A stretch of 64,000 bases of DNA, taken from positions 201,001 to 265,000 of the forward strand of contig CAJNDS010002789.1 of the NCBI GenBank assembly GCA_905221605.1, in the 5' to 3' direction. This stretch comes from Symbiodinium natans. Lineage: Eukaryota > Sar > Dinophyceae > Suessiales > Symbiodiniaceae. Shown here in pieces: positions 54,711-64,000 of the stretch. The notes under the pieces were generated by a model. It was not told the origin of the DNA, did no database searches, and saw only the letters and a program-made list of their open reading frames with translations. How positions within the stretch are numbered: position 1 is the stretch's first letter; each line of letters begins with the position of its first letter. A program made the position numbers and the translations under genes.

Positions 54711-55370
54711 CGTGAATGCGAGCGCGACCTTGAAAAGTACTCAATGCGGTAGGCTGTGACATGGAAAAACGCGCAGCTGGCTGAGACTCCAGGACTGCCA
54801 AGGCTGGCATACATGCAGCAAGGAAAGGGATAGCACGAACTTCCACAAGCCGGCAGCATCAGGCATTCACCCCAATAGATAAGACCAAAAGATCGACTGA
54901 TTGCAAACATTCATCAGCGTCTTATAACAAGGGGCTTGCAGGTACAACATCCCGACAACCTATACACCTTGGCCTTCGACTGCAGCCAGAGCTTGCAGAG
55001 AGTACAGCATCCCAAGGTCCGCATCGACTTCAACCAAAGCTCGCAAGGATGGGCCCTTCCAAGGACCACCACAACTACATCGTATGGAGCAGCTGCAACG
55101 GCAAACTTTTTGAAGTGTGCTCACTGAGACGAATGGCATGCGCCTGGCTACTCCGTGACTGCCAAGGCTGGCCCAAACTGTGTCAACTGCACAAAATTGC
55201 ACACAGCTTCCCCCCCGATAGTCTGCGAGGAAACAGCAAGTGGGATTCGGCATGTTGGAGCCTTGTATCTTGAAACAAGGTCTGACGACCGAGAACATGA
55301 GGTGTTGGTTGACTGAACAAGGCATCCTAGTGCCACAACCCGGCACCCGCCTGGGCCCGCCTGGGAAGGC
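54711..55370. other. ambiguous coding stretch
   Basis: At 54936-55080 both strands look coding (plus HPDNLYTLAFDCSQSLQRVQ; minus RALVEVDADLGMLYSLQALA). No decision is possible by eye. Confidence 0.2.
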
Positions 55371-55371
55371 G

Positions 55372-56463
55372 CGTTGAAGAAGCTTGAGTCGAGGTTCAAG
55401 GCTTCGGGCCCGGTTCGGGAGTTCTTGATCCCTCGTTGAGGATATTCCAACCTCCCCGGCTCTACGCTCCAGACTTTCTCCCCACTAGCATGTATGTCAA
55501 GGAGTTAGAGACTATCGCTGCCCGGAAAGTAGAAGCAAGTCCTACCAAGACCCAGCCTGCCTGCGCCAGCTTCCAAAACAGCCTTCCATCCCTCTGCCGC
55601 ATCAGACTCTGCCGCACGCGCCAGGTTCTTCAGACAACCCAGGCACCTTACGAAAAAGCTGCAGAGGGCCGCCCAATGGGCCGCTGCAAAGAAGGCGGCC
55701 TCCGCAGCAAACCCCAAGAAGTGATTGCCAGGGATGCCCCCAGCGCCGCTTTTGAAGGCGCCGGAGGAATCTCCTCGTCTTGCCATTTGAAAGATGCTCA
55801 TTCTGTTTCTGCTTCTTCAGCACCGAGCTCCAGCCTCAATCCCTGCATGCCCCCAGCTCACAGCAAGCCACGCTCCGAGGATGTACCGGCCGCACCCGAG
55901 GGCCGTCCCTCCAATCCCGCTGCCGACGTTTTCCCTTTGGAGGGTGTTACCTTCGCTGTCGACGCTGAGTTCACCTTTTGCTCATGGGTCTCCTCTGTCC
56001 CTCGCCTCCTTCGAGATGCAAGGACCCAGTTTGCTCACTTTCTTGTTTCAACTTTGGCTCTGTGCCGGGATGACAGCCTGTCTCCCTCCACCGCTCTCTT
56101 TCCGCTGCTCCGAAAATCTTCGATCAGCGACCCTGCCGGGGAGCTTCAGCTCACTTGCGCTTGAGTGTTCAAAGGTGTGTTCACCTGGTTGTAATGGCCC
56201 TCAACTACGTGCATGCTGGGTGTAAGCCAGTTTCTTTGCTCTTCCTGCAGAGGCCCCTATCCCCTTTTCAGGTCCAGGCCTATGACCGGATAGATGTGCT
56301 CGTGCCCGCTATACAAATCCATTTGCGTTTCCCTCACTACGGCAGGCACGGTGCTGCGGGCAGGCCCACGATGTGCCCCCCTTTCTGCAAGATGCTGCTC
56401 TTACAAGCCCGTAAAGGCCTGTCTCCTACTGTCTCCTACAAATTATGCAGACGCATTGTTTAG
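55372..56463 (+). pseudogene. mobile-element-type open frame of dinoflagellates, frameshifted
   Basis: Plus-strand piece 55372-55437 (LKKLESRFKASGPVREFLI) is followed by a 224-codon frame from the ATG at 55490 to 56164 (starts MYVKELETIAARK, Ser/Pro/Ala-rich middle, LFPLLRKSS near the end). One base out of frame, 56155-56463 continues LSVQRCVHLVVMALNYVHAG, a segment like the helical domain upstream of reverse transcriptases or zinc fingers in dinoflagellate repeat proteins. The frame change at about 56150 suggests decay, although a short intron is possible. Confidence 0.45.
56420..56439. repeat. tandem decamer, two copies
   Basis: TGTCTCCTAC twice. Confidence 0.9.
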
Positions 56464-56469
56464 ATCAAC

Positions 56470-58770
56470 TTGCAAGGGCATTCTCAAGCAGGCTCCAAGC
56501 GAAACTTCCGCTTGACTAGTTCCGCAAGGAGCCAGAAATCATGATGAGGCTTCAGCATGCAAGCATGCCTAAATGTCTCCGTCCTGTCTGTGGCCTTGGC
56601 AGGACGCGGCAATCTCACCTCAGTGCTGAAAGTCGCTTGCATGGCGGGGTTCCAAGAACTTGTTGCATTTGCAACCTCAGGCCAGCCCGAACAAATTCCA
56701 ACCCTTTAAACCATTCACTGGAATCATCTGTTTGCTCGCTCATTACGCACGTTACGCAGTGCTAACATGAGCGCACTGGGCAACAATTGAGGCCCGAGGC
56801 TGGCGTCTCCTGCGAGTCACCGTCATGGTGCTTTGGACTTTGGAGCGCCAACTGTCCTGCCACAGGCCAAGAGTCAGGTGGATGTTGCCAAAATGATGGC
56901 TAAAGCTGACACTGTGGGGGTTGCAGCGTTTTCCTGGGCTCAACGACTTGACTGCAATGACCTTTTGCTGACAAACATTGCTTTTTCAAGGCTCCTTTTG
57001 CTACGAATATGCCACCGATACTCGCTTGCAACATGGGCTCAACCCCGTCCTCCTCAATGGCCCCACATCATGCGATGGATCAACACGCATTACCCATCTA
57101 CCTTGAACAACTATGTCTGTCAATTGTGTTGTAAACGGTATGGGGTATTTCTGTCAGAGTTCACATTTCACAAGGACGCCAAAGCTGAAATGAACATCTG
57201 GGGTTATGAAAGAAGAACTGTTGCAGTTTAAACTCCACGGGTCGTTTGCAACCAGTGGCAACCAACGATGGCAGATCGAGCCACTTGTCGTCTGAGCTAG
57301 TTATAGTATGGAAGCAGTCGCCGAACAAAAGAACACGTTTTACTGCTGCTATTCTTCACATCAAAATTTGCGCGCTCATCCCGACCTCCGGGAGAGGGGG
57401 CTGTGGATTTGACTAACTTCACAAACGGACAATTTTCTTCGGCTGTCGTCACACATTACGGCTAGGCCAAAGATTCTGGTAACCTTGCAGTGCTTTCGCT
57501 GTTTGCCGGGACGAGCAAACAAGTGTGCTTTGGCAACCCTGACCGGAAGCCCAAATGTCTCGAACCCCTCAACAATGGAGGTGTACAGCTGATAGGCACG
57601 CCTAGCAACAACTTCAGGGATTGTTGACTCTGTGTCAAAGCTTGTGTGGGGCTAAAGATTTCCGGCGCATTCCAAAAGGTATGTCATGCTCGTGGAGTGA
57701 CTGGAACGATGTCACTCCACCGCCAAGCCTGCAAAACGTCCAGTCATTTGTCCCATCCATCTGCCAAGTATAATCGGATAGCAGGATGTAAGAGCACACA
57801 AGGGTCCAATTTGCCAGCGACCCCACGGTTCGAACAAAATCGACCGGGCAAGTGCTTTGGATGACCCCACACTTGGTCAACAAAGGAACGTCAAGAAGGA
57901 GAGCAGCGAATTGATGAGTGCAACGGATGACATTTCAAAGGTCGCCATGCCAGTCACAGCGGTCAATCAGGCCCAATTCGACACAGTGGTCCCGACCCTA
58001 GCTTGTTCTTCCTCAGAGCCCAAAAAGCAGGTAGAAAGACACGGTACATTTTTTTATCGCTTGCATGCTTGAGGTCGAGCCAGCTGCCCTTGCGGTTCAG
58101 AAGCAGCAGGACTCTCTTTCAGGGAGAGGGGGCGTCACAAGTGCATCCGTAGGGATGCTGGACTTAAATGGCTGTGTGCCAAGACATGGACATGCCATTT
58201 GTCTGGAGCGCGAAACAGGCTTTGGGAATAGGCCTAGTCCTGGCACACACGCCCAAACGAGAACAGGTTGCCTCCCTGGGTCTTCTGAGCTTCCTTTTAA
58301 AGCCCCCTGCCCATGGTTGCCAAGGTTCTTACTTTGATGCAACTTGACCCACAGATGTCAGGAGGACCCCTCACCCGTTCATAGTGGTATAGTAGGAAAA
58401 AAGAGGACACTTATGATAATCCTGATTATCCACTATAGCCCACTGTTACTGGGCGGGAGGTCCACCTAACACAGATGCTCCCAAAGTGTTCAGGAGTCAT
58501 GGCGGGCCTGCTGCAAGGTATCCAAAACAGGTTAGCCTGCTGCGTCACATTGCGCGGCCGCCTCTTCTTGAAAGGAATTCCAAGGCTAGGCACCCCTAAG
58601 CTGCTCGGCATGTTTGGGCTGACCGAATACCATTCATCAGGGCTACTTAGTTCGCATAGAGATGGCGACCGTGAGCAATGCCAAAAATTGCACACCTACT
58701 TTCTCAATTGTTGGTTGATAAGGCGTGGCCACCAAATCCACAATGGATGTAGGCCGGAATCCGACACGAC
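56470..58770. other. unassigned frames
   Basis: Plus frames 56833-57231 (QVDVAKMMAKADTVGVAAFS) and 57857-58072 (DDPTLGQQRNVKKESSELMS) are protein-like but isolated. No family recognised. Confidence 0.25.
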
Positions 58771-58793
58771 TGTACTCTGAGGCATCAAACCTC

Positions 58794-58858
58794 CTGATGG
58801 ATCTTCTGGTTCGCCAGCTGGACATCCTCGACATCTGCATTGATCTCATCCTCAGCGC
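58794..58858 (-). CDS. short acidic exon, product unknown
   Basis: Minus-strand reading AGAEDEINADVEDVQLANQK then IHQ, closing before a GA or GT. It could be the last part of the membrane-protein gene upstream. Confidence 0.4.
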
Positions 58859-58876
58859 CAGCGTCTTTGCAAGCCC

Positions 58877-58971
58877 ATAGCCCCCCTTAAGTAGATAGAG
58901 TATGGCTTTGGGTATATTATAATAAGATCCCCATATACCCCAGATTCTATCTACCTAAGGGGGGACTATAG
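58877..58971. repeat. foldback element 1
   Basis: Arms 58877-58901 and 58944-58971 (CCCCCCTTAAGTAGATAGAG against its near-complement) can pair over about 25 bases. Inner GGTATAT/ATATACC extends the hairpin. Confidence 0.85.
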
Positions 58972-59184
58972 ACTGATTTATCAAAATCAGACTTACTCCT
59001 GCTCAGACAGATTGGCCCCTTAAGTCGTGGCAAGGAGCCCCTCCCAGCTGGTCCATATTTTTGGGGAGATCGGCGGGAGGATGTGGGCTGGTTGTGGTTT
59101 GCGGAAGAACCGCCTCCACTTTGAAATCCAGGTTGCAGAGCTCCATCGCGTAGCCTCCAGGGCTGAACCTTTAACCTAAGCCTT

Positions 59185-59286
59185 GACTTACTGATGACTG
59201 ATAGGGAATCTGGAATATGGGAGTATAATTCCTGCATTATCCCTATAAAATGTATTCCCATATTCCCTACTAACCACCAGTAAGTT
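59185..59286. repeat. foldback element 2
   Basis: Arms 59185-59226 and 59250-59286 pair imperfectly (ACTTACTG, AGGGAAT and ATATGGGA with their complements). About 24 bases of loop. Confidence 0.8.
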
Positions 59287-59301
59287 GAACCTCGAAGCGT
59301 T

Positions 59302-60059
59302 TTAGGCTAAGGGAATCCCAAAGCCTGCAAATTGCCACATGCTGGAGAGCAGGCTGACGTACTGCACCAGCATGTCCCCTGCTGAGTTGATGGCAAAGAA
59401 GAGAGAATAGGCTGTGAAGCAGCCGCAGAAGAGAGCTTCTGATCGCTTCTGCTCCTGACTGACGGCTCTGCATGTAGCTTCGTGCCGTTCATGGCTTAAG
59501 CTACTCGCATCATCATGATGACGCAATCAATCATGAGCACCACTCCATCATGATCAAGCAAGATTGATTAAACAAGGCATAGATGCCCTCGAATTCACCC
59601 AAGGATCTTCCAAGAAGTCCAGGACGTCCCTTCTCAGCAGGCCCCTGCTAACGCTCGCCTTCAGCGCCTGGAGGAGGTGTAAGGCTGGGCTGTTCAGAGG
59701 CCAAGGGTCTGATTTTGCGTGCTTTCTTGAAGGCCGCTTCAGAGCTTTCTTTTGTAGAACACAAAAAAGCAAGGGCAGCATTATGTGATGCTTGTGGCAA
59801 AGGCACGACAAACACGACTAGCTACGTTCGGAATTCCAACTCTCTTCATTTAGGTGCCTCAACATCTAGGAGAAGTATGATAAGGCAAGCGGTACTCAAG
59901 CAATGCCAGTGTGAGGAATCTCGGCAAGAAAATCACTAACTTTTATGATTATGATTATTGCCACCGCAGATATCCAGCACATCCACGACACGACCAGGCA
60001 GATCGCAATACGTAAGGATTAGAATACATTTGGGCCTTTAGAAAGGCAACGGCCCCCCG

Positions 60060-60093
<34 letters not shown>

Positions 60094-62249
60094 CGAGCCA
60101 AGCTAGGCCTTCCGGAACTGCCACGCTGGAAGGATGAAAAACTGCTTGACGATGCTCCGGGTCACCACGAAGATCATGACCGCGGCGAACCAGTACTCGC
60201 CTTCCAGGGAGTACACAAGTCGGTTCTATACCACGTAGGACAAGTTGGGCGGCTGGGCGGAGCATAGACAAGTCGATAAACGTCAGTGCGTGGCGGGACT
60301 TGCGGGTTGCCCTGAAAACGATCTGTTTCTTTACAGGTCTCTTGCCTTTACAAGACCTTTGCCTTCCAGGATAAACCTGAGACTCGTGTTGATGTGTAGC
60401 GCAATATCCAGAAGCTGCAAGGCCACAGATTGATACAGTCCAGTCCCATGCCAAGGGCACAAAAAGGCTTTCACAGGCTTGATCCGCTTGTCCACTTCGC
60501 CAAAATCCTCTGGCTGTTTTTGCAAGAGCTCCTGGCAATGCGATCACAAGGATCCTCCAAAACACCAGAATCCTCCAACCCCCCCCCCCCCCTAAACCTT
60601 TTAGCAGCCTTAACACCTTTGACCCGCAAACCTGTCACGCCGCTCCTGCACGGCATGCTCCAGCTCATGGCGGAGAGCCTTCTTCGGATCATCTCCGGAG
60701 CAACAGCGGCAGATGAAGTGCCGGAGCACCGCAATCAGCAGACAGGCCCAGTACAGAACAACGAGACAGATGGCGATTTCTCTGAAGGTTCTGAATATTT
60801 GAAGAGCATTGATGTCCGGAGCCCAGAAGAATAGCCAGTGCTCATTCAAAATGCTGTTTTGAAGCATGTTTTCTTTCCTGCATCAATGCTTCGGGGAAGA
60901 ATGAAACAGCAGTCTACACTTGCGGCATCAACAATAAGAATGCGAAAGCTTGCTGATAATGACCCAGTTTCTGCTTCGACCAGCTGATAACAAGAGGGTT
61001 GATCAGGAATGAGAATCTGTCAATCATGTAGTCAGGGATGAGCACCTGGGAGCTGCTGCAGCTTGATTGACAAACCTATTTCAGGAAAACTTGTGTTTTT
61101 CGTCCCCACATGAAATTAAAAGCATGGCATGACATTGAGGCCTTGAACCCTCAACCCAGACTTGTCAACCTGCCGGCCTTCCAGTAGAGTCCTCCATAGA
61201 TGAAAGAAAAGATGCCGAAGAGAGCTGACGTGCGCAGCAGGGCGGCGACCTGCTAAGTTTAAAGAACCCTCAGAATTGAGAAGACCCCTATGCCATGAAC
61301 TTTGGGGATCACCGAAACCTGGCCCCCAAAGGTTCGGGTCACCATCGCCAGGGTCGGGGCTTTCATGACCTCCTTCCATCCATAGATGCGGAAGGCCGGC
61401 AGCAGGTACATCATCCCGGCCACTGGGATCCTTTCGGGCTGTATAGTCCCCCTACATTGCCCAGACTAGCCCTGAAGCACAGCCGTCTTGCGCATCTGGA
61501 GACTGCTGGGACCGCTGTTCAAATTATGAGGGGAGCTCAGAAACAAAGACGGGTGGCCACCAGCCCCAGTGCACGATAAGCAAGACCAGCGCAAACCAGA
61601 AGATGCAAGTACTGACTTCCAGGAAGCGCCAGAGCGACACCAAGATGTTATGCTTCCGAAAAGCCGCACTCACCAAGAGCTTGGCCCCCTCCAGGAAAGG
61701 GTCCTCCTTGGCCTCACTGCCAGGTGCTTCTTGGTCTTTGCACCTCCGGAAGCCGTAGCGCTCCGCGCAGACCTCCAAGAAGGCCAAGAAGGCGGCTGAG
61801 ATTGGAATCACCCAAGCACGCCAGTCTGACACCGTGTGTGCCACAGCTGCCTCGATGGTTGCTTGCTGGTTCCAAAATTTCCGGGCCTCTCTGTTTCTCA
61901 GGAGGTCCAAGAGCGGATTGCCTGCGGCGTCTTCCCAGTGGATGTCTCCACCACAGTTTAACCAGAGCTCCAGGGAAGTTTCGGTCAAATTCTCGTAATT
62001 TGAACAGCTCAGGCTTGTGGCTGCTTGCCTCAGCAGTGGCAAAGTTTGGTTTTCTGAAAGGCTGCATCCCAGAGGTATCAGAATCTGACAATCAAGCCGG
62101 CAAGATAGCAGCTGCTGCACATCGCTCTCGCTCGCATCACCCTCCTCCACCTCCAAAACCAGGCTATCTACTTCCTGGCAGGAAGGTTGGCAGGTGGCAA
62201 AGCCAAGCCACAGACAAAACCATGCAGCCCTATGCAGACCCTTTGCCAT
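59302..62249 (-). CDS. multi-pass membrane protein of unknown family
   Basis: Start ATG at 62249 with a signal peptide (MAKGLHRAAWFCLWLGFATC), then a Cys-rich extracytoplasmic region of about 130 residues with possible N-glycosylation sites (NQTL, NLTE) and HWEDAAGNPLLDLL. Exons with matching phase: 62249-61551, 61438-61319 (IPVAGMMYLLPAFRIYG), 61249-61170 (LFGIFSFIYGGLYWKAG), 60853-60632 (IAICLVVLYWACLLIAVL), 60513-60352 (SVALQLLDIALHINTSLRF), 60225-60109 (EYWFAAVMIFVVTRSIVKQF). The phase between the fourth and fifth fits only with a GA donor near 60641. Later candidates: about 60000-59890 (WISAVAIIIIIKVSDFLAEI), 59690-59570, about 59470-59302 (YSLFFAINSAGDMLVQYVSL) ending in TAG or TAA. At least eight membrane helices. 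An AG preceded by CTTCTGCTGC near 62280 could be the trans-splice acceptor. Function unknown. Confidence 0.7.
60060..60090. repeat. poly(C) tract of 31 bases (poly(G) in gene sense)
   Basis: Uninterrupted C run, preceded by six more C and one G. It lies in an intron or 3' part of the membrane-protein gene. A second run of 14 C is at 60579-60592, in the intron between its fourth and fifth exons. Confidence 0.97.
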
Positions 62250-62509
62250 GGCTCCGAACTGCTTTGGAGCCAAGGAACTGCAGCAGAAGGCTTGCAGAGT
62301 TTGAAGATCTCATTTTGGGCTAGGCCCTGGCCTTTGAGCTTGAGTGTGGACAGACAACAGCATGAACATACGTTCCAAAACGATGAATCGTCTCGGTCCA
62401 CTGTACAATCAGCTTATTTGTAACCTCGACACTCTTCAAAAGAAGTTTCTCTACTCCCCATCAGCCCCTAAAGTGTGTGGGATACGGAGATATGATGAAC
62501 CAATTAACT

Positions 62510-62955
62510 TTTTGCGGTCACTACGGTCACTACGCGGTCACTACGGGTTTTTTTGTAAAATCAATTTTTTTGCGGTCACCACGGTCACTACGGTCACAAC
62601 ATTATGAACCAATTAACTTTTTGGTCACTACGGTCACTACGCGGTCACTGCGGTAACTACGGTTTTTTTTGTGAAATCAATTTTTTTGCGGTCACCACGG
62701 TCACCACGGTCACTACGGTCACAACGCGGTTGCTACGGTCACAACGGGGTCACTACGGTCACAACACGGTCACTACGGTCACTCCGGTTTTTGTAAAATC
62801 CATTTTCTTGCGGTCACCATGGTCACTACGGTACTACGGTCACAACGCGGTTGCTACGGTCACAACGGGGACGGTTACAACGCGGTTGCTACGGTCACAA
62901 CAGGGTTACTACGGTCACAACGCGGTCACTACGGTCACAACGGACACTACAAGGC
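62510..62955. repeat. GGTCAC minisatellite with higher-order structure
   Basis: Dozens of 9-base units of CGGTCACTA/CGGTCACAA type. Three copies of an A/T-rich spacer (TTTTTGTAAAATCAATTTTT-like) near 62550, 62660 and 62787 divide the array into blocks of about 110-125 bases. Open in one plus frame as a Thr/Val/Arg-rich repeat (62604-63059), but likely non-coding. It lies directly upstream of the membrane-protein gene. Confidence 0.9.
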
Positions 62956-63216
62956 GGAAAAAAGCTCGGGTTTGTTTCAAACGGGATTTTCGTCCTCGAC
63001 TCAATAATGACCGCGCGCGATCTCTGTTGGATTGCGCGCGCCAGAGGCAAGGCTTCTAAATGAAATCGGCTGCAGCTGGAAGATTAGTCGCATGCAGTTG
63101 CTCCACTCCACTTCTCAGCTGGCTCAAATCCGTTGAGTACATGTTCATCACTGCAACATTCAGCAAGCAATTTGTAAGAGGGCAATGTGTTGCAGTGTTG
63201 CATGTATTAAGGTCGT

Positions 63217-63999
63217 ATGGGAGACGTGACCTTAGAGAAACCTCATTATCTTCCCATGAGGCGGGCGACGCTTTGCGTTGGCGGTGTGCGCGATCGTTTG
63301 ACCTTTATTGGCGGAGGGTGCAAGCCATTCCAGCCTCTCACTAGATTTAACGGAAGAGTTCCGACGAGATTGAAAGCAGAAGTCCGTAATGCTAGTACCA
63401 AAACGTCTCGCATACCACCCAGCAAGGCAGCAAATCCGCAAGAGCACGTTTTCCTGTCTCTGAAAGACTACAACAAGAAGGCTGATGAGTTGTTTGAAGG
63501 AGGCCATGATTTTGTCTTCATCCGCGGAGGCGTAGCCACCGGCAAGACAACACTGGCGGAAGAACTGGCACGTCAGTCTCCCCAATACGTCAATGTGCCT
63601 TTTACTGGTGGAGGGAAGCAATCTTCTTGGGAGATGGGGACTGTAGAAACCATCGAGAAGGTGATTGCCAACAACATCGACAGAAATGATTTAGCCTTTA
63701 GGAATGCTGTAACTTGATCCTTCTGTACGACGAGGCTCACACGCTTCTTGCGTCACAACAGCTATGCTCAGCCCTCTTCAAGAGCAGTGGAGCCTATCGA
63801 CCAAGGATTCTGCTCTTCTCAGCTTCAGAGGACGCTTCCAATGCATCAGCCCTGATTTGTGTCAACACCCGGTGAAATCACACAGAAGTACATGTGGACA
63901 CCTTTTTTGAGCTACACGCAAGAGCTGGAGACTCAGCTGGAGGAAGCCGGCGTTAGGCTGGACCAAAAAAGCATCGAGTTCTTCATGCAATTTTGTGGC
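63217..63999 (+). pseudogene. P-loop/DEAH NTPase, frameshifted, runs off the window
   Basis: From the ATG at 63217 (MGDVTLEKPHYLP): a basic N-terminal part, then FLSLKDYNKKADELFEG, Walker A GGVATGKTT near residue 112, and VPFTGGGKQSSWEM. Near 63713 the frame ends at TGA, while the next frame continues LILLYDEAHTLL (Walker B with DEAH) and RILLFSASEDA. Near 63870 it ends again at TGA, and a third frame continues PGEITQKYMWTPFLSYTQEL to the window end. Three pieces in order of one NTPase domain: either two frameshifts in a decayed copy or two very short introns. It resembles an expanded NTPase family of Symbiodiniaceae and, more distantly, the NTPase part of Crinkler-type proteins; that is from memory. 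GC donors were not evident at the breaks. Confidence 0.65.
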
Positions 64000-64000
64000 G

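Noticed and set aside
62604-63059. 151-codon plus frame over the minisatellite
   Set aside because: Repeat of Thr, Val, Arg and Leu generated by the 9-base units; ends shortly after the array.

Overview
The window looks like nuclear DNA of a dinoflagellate, most likely Symbiodiniaceae. The evidence is: genes cut into many very short exons with GT, GC and GA splice donors mixed within one gene and acceptors mostly AG followed by G; scraps of TTTAGGG-type telomere repeat; a high-GC retroelement whose reverse transcriptase belongs to the family common in dinoflagellate genomes; a CCCH zinc-finger protein of a dinoflagellate type; and a plastid-type processing peptidase. No rRNA, tRNA, bacterial operon or CRISPR array was seen.

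Layout. 1-4.5 kb: minus-strand coiled-coil gene and a small gene with GY motifs. 6.4-8.8 kb: degenerate telomere-like motifs around a minus-strand CCCH gene. 8.8-12.1 kb: an unidentified minus-strand gene of many exons. 12.5-18.7 kb: GC-rich block with two decayed minus-strand copies of a dinoflagellate retroelement. 18.7-33 kb: mostly unidentified exon-like pieces on the minus strand, simple repeats and a small insertion with 25-bp flanking repeats. 33.1-39.8 kb: the best-resolved gene, a monomeric NADP-dependent isocitrate dehydrogenase on the minus strand; 43 exons could be placed by family knowledge and reading-frame phase. 40.3-41.9 kb: minus-strand M16 metallopeptidase of stromal-processing-peptidase type. 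42-46.8 kb: further minus-strand exon-like pieces. 47-58 kb: looser region with hairpin repeats, a diverged 1-kb tandem duplication, plus-strand reading frames and a frameshifted mobile-element frame. 58.8-62.3 kb: minus-strand multi-pass membrane protein. 62.5-62.95 kb: a GGTCAC-rich minisatellite. 63.2-64 kb: plus-strand P-loop/DEAH NTPase, frameshifted, running off the window.

Genes from about 1.8 to 46 kb are nearly all on the minus strand, as in the unidirectional clusters known from dinoflagellates. Isocitrate dehydrogenase (NADPH and 2-oxoglutarate supply) and the processing peptidase (plastid import) are neighbours, but nothing shows a shared function. Exon edges outside the isocitrate dehydrogenase gene and part of the peptidase and membrane genes are approximate. 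Wrong frames in this kind of DNA can look coding, so uncertain pieces carry low confidence.
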